Of a stretch of DNA of 64,000 bases, positions 55,283-64,000 are shown in pieces. This stretch comes from Phlyctochytrium arcticum (lineage: Eukaryota; Chytridiomycota; Chytridiomycetes; Chytridiales; Chytridiaceae): the NCBI GenBank assembly GCA_025602905.1, contig JAHLKI010000039.1, forward strand, positions 62,001-126,000, given 5' to 3'. Each line of letters opens with the position of its first letter. The stretch's first letter is position 1. The notes under the pieces are model-generated. The model did no database searches, had not been told where the DNA came from, and was given only the letters and a program-made list of their open reading frames with translations. A program made the translations under genes and the position numbers.

Positions 55283-58254
55283 CTATAGAATAACAGGCAT
55301 ACTGTACCACTCTATATAAGAGAGCGGATAGGTTACACCCGGGGGTGTTGCGGGACGGTCTCTCTCAAAGCGCAACCGGATGTATGTCGTTTGATTTTGC
55401 GTGGCCATATGGGAATTGCCTTGACCTCCCTCAACTTCAGGCTGATCCACCCAATTTCCCAGAGTCGCACTTGCGTCTCCATCAGTGCCGAAGACGGCCC
55501 CTTGCCATCGCAAAATATAGTCTGGAAATTCGTTCACGTTCCGACCCATCCAGCTGCGCCGTCCAATTATGCCCATGCTTGTGGTTTTATCAACCTCTAA
55601 AAGCTCCACTTCTACTTGACGTACGGGGAAAATTAGTTTAATATATATCGCAAGCGCTTCTCCATTGCCAGGCTGAAAGCGAATGGTATCATTTTCGACA
55701 CCAGTATCGGTTGCTGTACTTTTTGTAAAGACAGCACCGTCAGGCTGCCGCCTGATTGATGGACTACTGCCGTTGGAGTCAAATATTGGCAAGTCGGAAT
55801 AGGCGCCCAATAGCCCGACATACGCGGCATGAATTGCTGAAACGCTTGGGTCCAGGGGCGTGGCCAAAAGGAACCCACTGAGAATCCAATGCTCGGCCGG
55901 ATTACTGCCGATTGGAAAAGTCCATGAATACGAGAAATTTGCTGAGCTTTTTGCAGGAATGACAAGGCGGGGCACGTCGGGAAGTATTGACAGCGCAAAC
56001 GAATCGGCTTCCATGGGACTATTGCCTACGTCGGTGATATTGATGGATGCACTTGCACGCGTGCTAAACTCCACTTCAATGTCAGTCTCTCCGGTATTGC
56101 GCAAATTCAAGTTGGCGGTTTGATTTTTGACATGGTACGCGGAGTCCCCCAGTTGAAGAATGGATGTCGTAAAGAAGATGGGGTTTTGCGCAGCGGTAGC
56201 CACTTGCACAAGCCCTGAACCTTGGGAAGGCACCGGAGATGCGAGAGCGGAGAAGTTCAAACTCGTAATGATGGTAGCAGTACTGCGCAATCGATTGAAG
56301 GCATCATTCATGTTGAAGTCTGTTCCAAGTTTCTGACGGAGAAGTGCCAAGCAACCAGAGATATAAGGTGTTGCCATTGAGGTCCCTGACAGCTGCAACA
56401 TGTCAACGAACTGAAGGTCGGAATACTACTTTGTGAAAACTTTACCGGGTAATAATAAGCATTGGCGGAGAGGTATGTTGAATATACAATACTGCCGGGA
56501 GCAGTCAAATCCGGCTTGACCGCTAGCGACGGCCCGGGGCCCCACTACATATTTGACTCAGCAGACGTAGAATAACGGACAGCGATGTTGACTTACTGAA
56601 GAGTAGTCCGCTACGTGACCCCCATCAGGATTGTCCAGAACCTTGAGACCCCCGTTCCAGATAACACGGAGATTTGCTGAAGCTGCAGAAATACTTTGAA
56701 GGAGCCATTGACCGTCTTCATCGGTAATGCTAAGGACTGCTAACGTAGTCAATGGTTTGTCCAAAGCGAACCTGTACAAGCCGGCTCGATCGTTATAAAC
56801 TATCATTGCGACAGCTCCTGCGTCCCGAAGATTCTCCGCCTTCTTGTTAAAGCTGCATCCTCCTCTTTTGACCAGCACCACGGCCTGTTCTAATGACTCG
56901 GTCACAGGCAAGCATCCGTTAGTAGAGATGGAAAGCAATGGCGCGTCTGCTGCCAAGGACTGCACGTCACTCGTGCTGGCATAAGTAATGTTCTTCGAGC
57001 CTTCCAGCGAAACAGTAAAAAATCCGCCAAGAAAATACGTATTTTCACAGGAAGCCACAGCGAGAGCTTCAGGAGCAATGGCCGGGGTTGCCGAGGTCCA
57101 AAGACCTTGAGTCCCATCGTTTCCCTGCGCAGCAACTACCATTATCCCGCCTTCAGCCAATCGGGACGCGGAAAGCGCTTCAGGCGATTCATTCCAGCCA
57201 CTAGGTGTTCCAACGCTCAGATTTACAATATCTGCTCCATCTTCGTATACTTTCTCCAGAGCCAGAAGAATTGCTTCAGTCGATGTTCCCCCGGTGCAAC
57301 CAAAGATCTGTCTTCGTAAGCTCGGTCAAATATGGAGAGACAACTCAATCATACATAGACTGTCAAACTCTTACCTTATAGCTAGCCAGGGTCACATTGG
57401 GTGCTACACCTGCTACTCTATTGTCAGAACCTGCAATAATTCCAGCTGATTGCAGTTAGCGCTCGGAAATAAGTTCATGCGAAGCAAAAACCCACCGACA
57501 TGTGTTCCGTGGCCGTTGCTGCGCAATAATATATGAAAACTTTTGACAAAACTTGTGTCCAGTAGAAGGACTTACCAGTCCATCGGGTCGTCATCAGGGA
57601 CTAGCTCATCACCCATTCCTCCACCAAAGCTGTCTCCTACAAAGTCGTATCCTCCAGTGATTTTGCAGCTTGCCCCTATACAGCCCCCCAATGCGGGATG
57701 CGTGTAATCGATGCCCGAGTCCACTATAGCAATATGAACGCCTGCTCCATCCAGCCCTATATCGTAAACTCCGGTCATACGGTGGCTAAGCTCCATAAGG
57801 GGGGACGCCAGATCCGGAAAAATGCCAGTGACATTCAGTGGAACAGGCGCCAAGGGTAGTGCTGCGCGAACATGTCGCTGGTGGAATCGTATCAGCCATT
57901 GGCCAGGTAACTGTCATTTCAGGCTGCACTAAGATAAGTTACCAATTTCCATACTCTCTCCACAAAGTCATGCGACATAATGTCAAATTCCATGTGCGGC
58001 CTATTCTGATCAGAGCTGATGGAAATACCACCGAGCAAGCTCTTGAACTTGTTACGAACTGTATAGGAGCCATCGAAATGATGGTGAAATCCTTTCAGGG
58101 CTTCCTCGAAAGGTACTTGATCCTTAAACTTGACGATAAAGTAAGCGGTAGCAGTACCTGACCCCTCGGGCACTCTATTGTGCCAGGGGTTCAACAAATA
58201 ACGAGAAAGTAGATAGAAGGCAAGCACTACAAATATACTATAGATAGCCGCCAT
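55283..58254 (-). CDS. Subtilisin-like serine protease (S8) with propeptide and PA domain
   Basis: Start ATG 58254: MAAIYSIFVVLAFYLLSRYLL is an uncleaved-anchor-like or signal helix. An I9-type propeptide follows (AYFIVKFKDQVPFEEALKGF). Catalytic Asp is in HIAIVDSGIDYTHPALGG (about 57720), His in NGHGTHVGG (about 57505) and Ser in LSGTSMATPYISGCLALLR (about 56385), so the D-H-S triad is complete. Between His and Ser is a PA-type insert (LEQAVVLVKRGGCSFNKKAE, AVAMIVYNDRAG). The C-terminal part (55283-56280) is a fibronectin-like beta domain (LNLRNTGETDIEVEFSTRAS). Total about 870 residues with few introns, like secreted fungal and bacterial Vpr/C5a-type subtilases. It probably digests extracellular protein. 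The upstream ATG at 58299 overlaps a TATA box and was not used. Confidence 0.88.
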
Positions 58255-58297
58255 TTTTGATGATCGTAAGCCGCTCAGCGGTTGGCGTTCACCTCCC

Positions 58298-58305
58298 ATA
58301 TATAC
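58298..58305 (-). promoter_or_regulatory. TATA box of the subtilase gene
   Basis: Minus-strand GTATATAT, 45 bp before ATG 58254. An alternative ATG at 58299 would lie inside this box, which supports the downstream start. Confidence 0.45.
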
Positions 58306-58498
58306 GATCGTTCATCTCTCCTCAAATTCCTTTCAAACACATGTTTCATGGTCACGCACACTCCACATCTCATCGCTAAAAAGTCTCAGTGCTGGTACCT
58401 ACGAGAAACAGCAGAATTCCCATACGGAACAGCAATCACAGGCAGTTACAGGTAGCGGATGCTACAACTAAATATTTTCAGTTATACTATTTGCGAAG

Positions 58499-61150
58499 CT
58501 ATGCACTACAATCCAGGACACTGCTTGTCTCCCCCCGTACCTCCTTTTCTATTTTCAGAAGAGCAAGCATGAAGCCAAGATTAGGACTAACCCCAGGACG
58601 TGCCGCTTTCACTGTCTCATAGGCTTCTTTCAAACTCATTCCCCGATGAGCGACTAAATAACCAATCACAGTCGTCGCAGAGCGAGAGCGGCCTGCCTTG
58701 CAATGAACAAAAACGATATTCTTCCCAGACTTCTGACGTGCCCCCTCTAGAAATCGCCAAAGCTCAGTGGTGGTGACCAGAATGAATAAAAGAACGATAA
58801 CCGTACCTATCCATTCTATGGCTTCCTTCAGCGTGTGCTCGATATCATGCTCCGCATGGTCCTCTGCCATACACCATTTGACCTCGAATTGCCCGCTTTG
58901 ATCTATCTGCTTATTTTCCACCTCCTGGGCCATATTAAGAACATGGGTGATGCCCATTTTCTTCAGGATATCAATGCCATCAACAGACTGTGGGATGGTA
59001 TCAGAGCCAAGATACAAGAATGGAAGGATTTCGGAAGCAGGCTCGATGGGTGTCGGCATCGTGGAAGGTCCAGGTGACATGGTTTGATGAAAAGAGGATG
59101 AGTGCCCGGGAGGCGACGCGGAATTAATTGCGCAGTTTTCAGATATTGATCGTCGATGGCCACTACGGTAATTGGCAAAAGGAGTTTCGTCGCTTACGAG
59201 ATTTGGATTGGAAGACGAGAGGGGTGCAGATGGAGGAGGCACTTCCGAGCGACTGTACGGTGTGCGGGGTATTGTTGGAATCTGCATAGATTTGTTGTAC
59301 ATGGCCGTCATGGGAGGGCCCTCGATTGCTGCGGAAAACGTTGACTTGTGACCACCCACTCCAGCCGTGTTGATACCCTCGCCGCCTAATTGAGATCTCC
59401 GATTTGCCGATATACTGGGGCCCCGGGATCTTAGCTTGGTGGTGTTGATGGAAAATGCAGACTTTTTGCGTTGCTTGGAGTCATTCACGAGGGCAAACGC
59501 TCGGTCGCTGGGGGTGCTCGGCTCAGCTGTCAAGGGCGTACCGGGATTATAGGTGGTGGGTGAGCCAAGGATGGTATGCATCTGGTAGAGTGGGTGGCCG
59601 GTACGGATATTTAATGGTGTCAGTGCGGAGGAAAGATTTGAGTTTAGGGGGGCTGTGTTAAGTCCGCCTGCATGGCCGGATGTAGGTATATTGGAAAATG
59701 GGGCGCCTTGATTGGGCTTTAGGTGATGCATGGAGTTTGTTGCTGTATTTTCATCGCCATCTGTGCTGGATACTATGAAATCAGCAACTCCGGGACACGC
59801 TCTGAAAGCGCGATATCCTCCACGTAGATACGCGATGATGATACGCGGTGGATTGCTACTGGATGATGATCCGTCTGGGACACTTTGATGTGGAGAAGAA
59901 CGAGTCTGTGATGGACTCGAGGTGCCTCCTGGTCGTCCACTGTATACATCTTCTGCCAGACCTTTGGAAAGTATACTGATCAGAGCCCATGGCTCGCTGT
60001 CCTTTGCCTCCTCATTCATCTCCTCATCATAGATGATCATTACTTTGCTACCGGGATTTTCTTGTGAGTGATCCATGCTTGTCCCCGTAGCTTCGTTGGA
60101 AGGAGATTGCGCATCACTTGTCTTCCATTGTTCGTAAAGCCGTTTTGACTCTGTCCCGGTCAGAAAGTTGGTCATTTGAAAACTGGAAACATTACCGCGT
60201 CGAAAGCGCTTTAGCATCAGCACGGGCAAGTTGACATTGACAGAATCTTTGATGCGACATCTAGAAAAATCTGCAACATAGCGAAGGTCTACTAGTAATA
60301 TGGGCGCATCGGACGGAAAGGGTCCGGCCTTATCATTCCCAGGTATAACATTCGTGTTTTTCAGGTGCTGTAAGAGCTCTGTAGGCTCGACTGTCAGCAC
60401 ATTCAACGTTGAGATATCCAATGGTTCGGGTACAAACGCGTCGGAACGCGAACTCTCAAACTCGATACTCTGGTTGAGTGCCGGGGAGCTTGCCCTCAGC
60501 GCTGAATCTTTACTGCTACCAGCGATACCACCCAAATCCAATTGACCCAGCGCGTCCTCCATCTTGGGACTCTTGCCACTTGAGCGGGGTAATGTTGATG
60601 AGCGAAGTTTCGGTATCGGGGATTGTTGAGAATGACTTGTAGAGGACGAGTCCCCACTAAAGTCATTTAGATGTATCGGGCGCGAACGGTCAGACGTGAC
60701 TTCCATCTCATCTGTGTCAATCACCATGGGCTGTCCCGAGCGGCGGCCAAGATCGTTTGTATGGGAAGCAACCGAGGCGTTATTTGCTTGTAAATGTGTC
60801 TGTTCGGGTGGAAATACACCACTCTCCCTATAACGAGATCCAGCAGATGTGGTTGCAAGAATGCTGCTATCTGGCTGCATCGATGCTGTCACACTGTGCG
60901 CACTCGTCCTGCCCCGATGTCCCCCAAATGCCCCCGAATGCGACCCTGGCAAACACCTCCCGGACTGAATCTGCGAAGAGCCCCGTGTCAGATGAAGAGG
61001 GTTATGTTCCTGTGGCGACTCTGATTTAGGTAAAGGCGGGAGCAAGGCGTTCTTCTGTTCCGGCAATGATGCAATTTTAGAATTATCACCCGTCTTTCTT
61101 GATGCTTGTAATGCTTGCTGGCTATTCGTCAATTGTGGGTTCTTTCGCAT
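58499..61150 (-). CDS. Dual-specificity phosphatase with rhodanese-like domain (MAPK phosphatase type)
   Basis: Start ATG 61150 (MRKNPQLTNSQQALQASRK); 883 residues if unspliced. Long Ser/Pro-rich disordered regions flank a rhodanese/CH2-type domain near 60.15-60.35 kb (APILLVDLRYVADFSRCRIK, DSVNVNLPVLMLKRFRRGN, carrying the basic RFRR cluster of MAPK docking). The C-terminal catalytic domain reads ILPFLYLGSDTIPQSVDGID, MGITHVLNMAQEVEN, general acid in CMAEDHAEHDIE, signature NIVFVHCKAGRSRSATTVIG (Cys codon 58702-58704) and GVSPNLGFMLALLKIEKE, ending VLDCSA. It probably dephosphorylates MAP kinases. A 16-residue hydrophobic stretch (about 58770-58815) just before the signature is absent from relatives and may be an unrecognised 39-nt intron. 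Confidence 0.9.
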   Translation of the reverse strand: MRKNPQLTNSQQALQASRKTGDNSKIASLPEQKNALLPPLPKSESPQEHNPLHLTRGSSQIQSGRCLPGSHSGAFGGHRGRTSAHSVTASMQPDSSILATTSAGSRYRESGVFPPEQTHLQANNASVASHTNDLGRRSGQPMVIDTDEMEVTSDRSRPIHLNDFSGDSSSTSHSQQSPIPKLRSSTLPRSSGKSPKMEDALGQLDLGGIAGSSKDSALRASSPALNQSIEFESSRSDAFVPEPLDISTLNVLTVEPTELLQHLKNTNVIPGNDKAGPFPSDAPILLVDLRYVADFSRCRIKDSVNVNLPVLMLKRFRRGNVSSFQMTNFLTGTESKRLYEQWKTSDAQSPSNEATGTSMDHSQENPGSKVMIIYDEEMNEEAKDSEPWALISILSKGLAEDVYSGRPGGTSSPSQTRSSPHQSVPDGSSSSSNPPRIIIAYLRGGYRAFRACPGVADFIVSSTDGDENTATNSMHHLKPNQGAPFSNIPTSGHAGGLNTAPLNSNLSSALTPLNIRTGHPLYQMHTILGSPTTYNPGTPLTAEPSTPSDRAFALVNDSKQRKKSAFSINTTKLRSRGPSISANRRSQLGGEGINTAGVGGHKSTFSAAIEGPPMTAMYNKSMQIPTIPRTPYSRSEVPPPSAPLSSSNPNLVSDETPFANYRSGHRRSISENCAINSASPPGHSSSFHQTMSPGPSTMPTPIEPASEILPFLYLGSDTIPQSVDGIDILKKMGITHVLNMAQEVENKQIDQSGQFEVKWCMAEDHAEHDIEHTLKEAIEWIGTVIVLLFILVTTTELWRFLEGARQKSGKNIVFVHCKAGRSRSATTVIGYLVAHRGMSLKEAYETVKAARPGVSPNLGFMLALLKIEKEVRGETSSVLDCSA

Positions 61151-62103
61151 ACTATCGAGAGAATGGATGATGCGAGGCAGCCAAAGTCCCCCTCTTGATT
61201 GCTCCACGGCGGCGTTTTAAAGGTTGTCAACAAGTGGTCGTGATTACAATGTCACTACCATTCCCGAAGCGCAGTTGAGATGTGCAAGCAGAACCCGGAA
61301 AGACCATCAAAAAGTGATGTAGCCGACAAGTGCGTACATACACGATTGCTGTTGCTGCTACTGAGTTGCCACATATACGCTGAACGAGAGAACCAAGAGC
61401 GGTCAAACCAGATTTTTCAGGGTATGCCTGAAAACCCCTTTCTATATAACCCAAAATGCAAGCAAACAGGATCGACCCACTATACACAACTAGCTAAAGC
61501 CGACCGACATTCGCAGCTCGAAGCCAAATATTCAAGAGTCTCGGACGACCAGAGACTGCAGAAAAGGTATAAGATGGCAAGGGGGAAATTACGCGTGGAC
61601 GATTGATATCATCAGCCAGAAAGAACGAGAATATAAGTATGATAGCTTGCGGATATGCAAGTCGAGACGACAGGAAAATGGGCATAAAACTTCTGCCTTT
61701 CAACCATTTAAAATGACCAGACTCTGGGAAAGCCAGGAAACACGGGCTTCTGCTTCAGCAGCTTCACGCCCTACATGCCGAAATCACAAAAAATTGCAAA
61801 GCACACACGTTTTTTCCTGAGAGCCAAATTGGGCACGCACGGAATAGAACTATTTCGTTCACTTTTCCAAGTCCATCTCGCAGGTTTTCTACTTTCAATC
61901 TGCCAGAATTGCCTGACGAAATGCCGAAAGGTGGCTGTGGCTCGCTGGAATTGGCTGGATGACAATAGTGATGACAAAGAGCATGACGACGCGTCGTGAA
62001 CGACCCAATATAAAGGGTAAGCATTTCTTTACACGGCTTTTACACCCTTAACGCACTTTTCTACTCAAGTAGCAGCCAAACAATCAATCATCACCACCAT
62101 AAA
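61151..62103. other. Divergent intergenic region
   Basis: About 950 bp between the phosphatase and the small helical gene. Contains the latter's TATA box at 62009. Open frames here show no family resemblance. Confidence 0.45.
62009..62016 (+). promoter_or_regulatory. TATA box of the small helical gene
   Basis: TATAAAGG, 95 bp upstream of ATG 62104, with a CCAA word just before it. The clear core promoter suggests strong or regulated expression. Confidence 0.5.
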
Positions 62104-62592
62104 ATGTCGACCCGCACTGAACAAGTCCTGGCTCGCAAGGCCCAGATTGACTCTGAGAAAGTAGAGCAAATCAATGCACATCGGGAACGGGATCACAACC
62201 AGGCCATTGCTGCCGCACAAGAACATGCTCGCGAAAAGGCCCAGCGGGCGTCCGAGACGCTGTCGCACTCTGAGGAGAACCTAGCCCGTGCTGAAGTCTT
62301 GGAGGCTGCCAAGATTGAGGCGACGCGTAAGAGCCTGCAGGAACGCAGTGCCCACGCGATAGACATTGCAGAGCACCACAAGGCTGAAGTTGCGCATCAT
62401 GCCGCGGCAACCGGACAGCACCGCAAGTCGCTGGAGAATGTTCAACGTCTGGAAGAAACCAATGAGTCGCGTCGGGACGAGCTGCAACGCGACCTTCAGC
62501 GCAAGGGCGAGCAGGCGGACCGGATCAAAGGCCAGCATAATGAGCAGATTCGCGAAAAGGCCCGCGCTTTTGAAAAGCCATTCCCTGAGTAA
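62104..62592 (+). CDS. Small, highly charged single-helix protein
   Basis: Family not recognised. Intronless, 162 residues, in a window where nearly every gene is spliced. Begins MSTRTEQVLARKAQIDSEK. Almost the whole chain is a charged helix of E/K/R/A/H with heptad-like spacing (QAIAAAQEHAREKAQRASET, SEENLARAEVLEAAKIEATR, ENVQRLEETNESRRDELQRD), then AFEKPFPE at the end. No Cys or Trp, no membrane segment. The context CACCATAAAATGTC is good and a TATA box lies 88 bp before it. Could be a structural, chaperone-like or microtubule-associated helix (stathmin-like in character, without a detectable stathmin signature). Strong codon order argues for a highly expressed gene. Confidence 0.75.
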   Translation: MSTRTEQVLARKAQIDSEKVEQINAHRERDHNQAIAAAQEHAREKAQRASETLSHSEENLARAEVLEAAKIEATRKSLQERSAHAIDIAEHHKAEVAHHAAATGQHRKSLENVQRLEETNESRRDELQRDLQRKGEQADRIKGQHNEQIREKARAFEKPFPE

Positions 62593-63638
62593 GGGAAATG
62601 ATTGTCGAACCTGGGTTGGCAGACAAATCGGGCCGAGAGGGACCCCGTGTATAACTTTCTTGTGAATTTTTTGTCAATGTTCGTATAATGAGACGTTTCT
62701 GAATCGCTATACATCTCCTTCCACTTGTTTTTTGTGCATCTGATATGTACCGGACGCGTGAATTGCAGGTTTCTGGCGTTACAGTCCTCACAGTAGAGTG
62801 ATGGTCAGAGATGTACGCTGGCTGATGATACCATCGGCGCATTCTGAGACAGGATAGTAGCTAGGAATAGGGCAACCAGGTCCAGAAGCCTCACTGAGCT
62901 ACATGCACTATCAAGCGAAGCATGACTTCGGAGGTCGCTTCAACACAGCTGGCCAGTGTATTCTTTTGAAGGAAGAGCCACCAACAATTTCTCATGACTT
63001 CATATCATCAACTTTCTCGACATTAAGACAATTTATTGCAATGCCTCTGTACAAGATGGTAACAGCCAGGAATTTCGTCCGTACCCGGTTGAGACATCTC
63101 CATGTAACATCATGCAAGGTGGTATTGTACAGTGGTTGGTAGTCTAGAGCAATTGATCCCGGACAGATACGGTATGATGGGATGCAGGCGGCAGCGCCCG
63201 GACTCATCTCAGATGTCCCATAAGCGACTTCATTCCTCCATTGAATATCCCCTCGACCACTTCTACGCCCCCGACGCCAGGTCTGTTGTGCGCGACCAAT
63301 CGTCGTGCGATATGTCGATGGAGTTCGTGCCTGGCTAACAAAACTGATGGACGGCTGATACTCTGCTCGATGAAAGCTGCTTTCAAAGCAAAGGCAGTCG
63401 GACCCCGAAACCTCTCGAAAGATCTACAGTTTTTAAATGCAATGCGCGGGTAAAAAACATTGCGCGCTGCGCAGTGGAGAACGGGCAACTGATGCCGCCA
63501 TCAATTAGTAATATTTTATGGCGGGTTATAAAAGCATCTCGCCCAAAAGTTGTCGCTCCAACGAAAACCAGATCAGCAACATATCATCATCTGCACACAC
63601 TCATCTACCACCAACACTACACATACACACAGTACAAA
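62593..63638. other. Intergenic region
   Basis: About 1 kb between two genes on the same strand. Holds the thioredoxin promoter at its right end. No exon, tRNA or repeat recognised. Confidence 0.45.
63527..63534 (+). promoter_or_regulatory. TATA box of thioredoxin
   Basis: TATAAAAG 105 bp upstream of ATG 63639, followed by a C/A-rich leader typical of highly expressed fungal genes. Confidence 0.6.
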
Positions 63639-64000
63639 ATGGGAGGAAAAGTTATTGTCGTCGCTAGCAACGATGAGTTCAACAGCCACATCAACGGCGA
63701 CAAGCCTGTCATCGGTAAGCTTGTTTTCTTTACAACAACAGTCGTAGTCTGGGCGAAAACTTACTGTTACTCTCCCTCTTACCTTCTATTCCCTTGCTTC
63801 TCCGTTTTTGTCTTTGCCCTTATCTAGTTGGTAAGTTTCAAACCACTTCAAGTCAAAAACCTGGTCGCACGAACTGACTATCGTAAATAAAAACAGACTT
63901 CTTCGCTACTTGGTGCGGACCCTGCAAGATGATTTCCCCCAAGTTCGAGCAGTTCTCCGAGACCTACACCAGCGTCGTTTTCCTGAAGGTCGACGTTGAC
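63639..64000 (+). CDS. Thioredoxin, 5' part, partial at right edge
   Basis: Small disulfide reductase of the cytosol. Exon 1 (63639-63714) encodes [20 protein letters not shown] then DKPVI plus one base. Exon 2 appears to be three bases, TTG (63828-63830), bounded by TCTAG and GTAAGT. Exon 3 from 63897 gives [20 protein letters not shown], then [15 protein letters not shown] at the edge. The spliced text [16 protein letters not shown] matches the family consensus exactly, with the WCGPC redox site. Skipping the microexon would leave KPVIDFF, one residue short in strand beta-2. The C-terminal half lies outside the window. Confidence 0.95.

Noticed and set aside
62171..62538. Minus-strand frames opposite the small helical protein
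   Set aside because: Compositional shadows; the plus frame has the TATA box, start context and regular helical pattern.
1..64000. CRISPR arrays, rRNA and tRNA genes
   Set aside because: No regularly spaced direct repeats, no rRNA-like block and no convincing tRNA box A/B pair were found by eye. A tRNA search program would be needed to exclude tRNAs fully.

Overview
The window is nuclear DNA from a fungus with a flagellated (zoosporic) stage. About 26 protein-coding genes lie on both strands at high density. Most are cut by many short introns of roughly 45-100 nt with GT...AG ends and very small exons. A flagellate is indicated by an IFT139/TTC21 intraflagellar-transport subunit, a SAXO/FAM154-type microtubule-stabiliser, an ARMH1-like armadillo protein and a probable augmin (HAUS5-like) subunit. 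A fungal chorismate mutase, a MULE transposon type common in fungi and the gene style point to a chytrid. Placing it near Spizellomycetales is only a guess.

Layout: Hsp90 (left edge, 5' two thirds, with TATA and heat-shock element); a coiled-coil protein ending in a CaaX prenylation box; an ankyrin-coiled coil-RasGEF gene; a decayed island at about 8.6-13.7 kb (Merlin/ISXO2-like and MULE transposon relics, a frameshifted Fic gene, a shattered PPP phosphatase relic); a STIMATE-like membrane protein; a Q/Y- and RGG-rich protein; a Prp19-like protein reduced to U-box plus coiled coil; chorismate mutase; ARMH1-like and HAUS5-like genes converging 27 bp apart; condensin SMC4; DTWD1 tRNA acp3U transferase; SAXO; YIPF6; a beta-adaptin with half an ear; an LST2-like protein without FYVE; IFT139; a tandem double-UBC protein; ERH; APC3/Cdc27; an unidentified long helical protein; a subtilisin-like protease; a rhodanese-DSP (MKP-type) phosphatase; a small charged helical protein; and the start of thioredoxin (right edge).

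Most genes are housekeeping: chromosome condensation and mitosis (SMC4, Cdc27, HAUS5-like), flagellum (IFT139, SAXO, ARMH1-like), membrane traffic (YIPF6, beta-adaptin, LST2), signalling (RasGEF, MKP) and proteostasis (Hsp90, E2, Prp19-like). They do not form one pathway. The points most worth a second look are the E2 gene joining an active UBC domain to a second UBC domain without its catalytic cysteine, two genes with 3-nt coding exons (thioredoxin and ERH), the WD40-less Prp19 paralogue, and the island of dead genes that appears to have cut off the 5' end of the RasGEF gene.

All splice sites were read by eye from GT/AG signals, frame and family similarity. Gene identities are usually firmer than exact exon borders. 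No database search was run.
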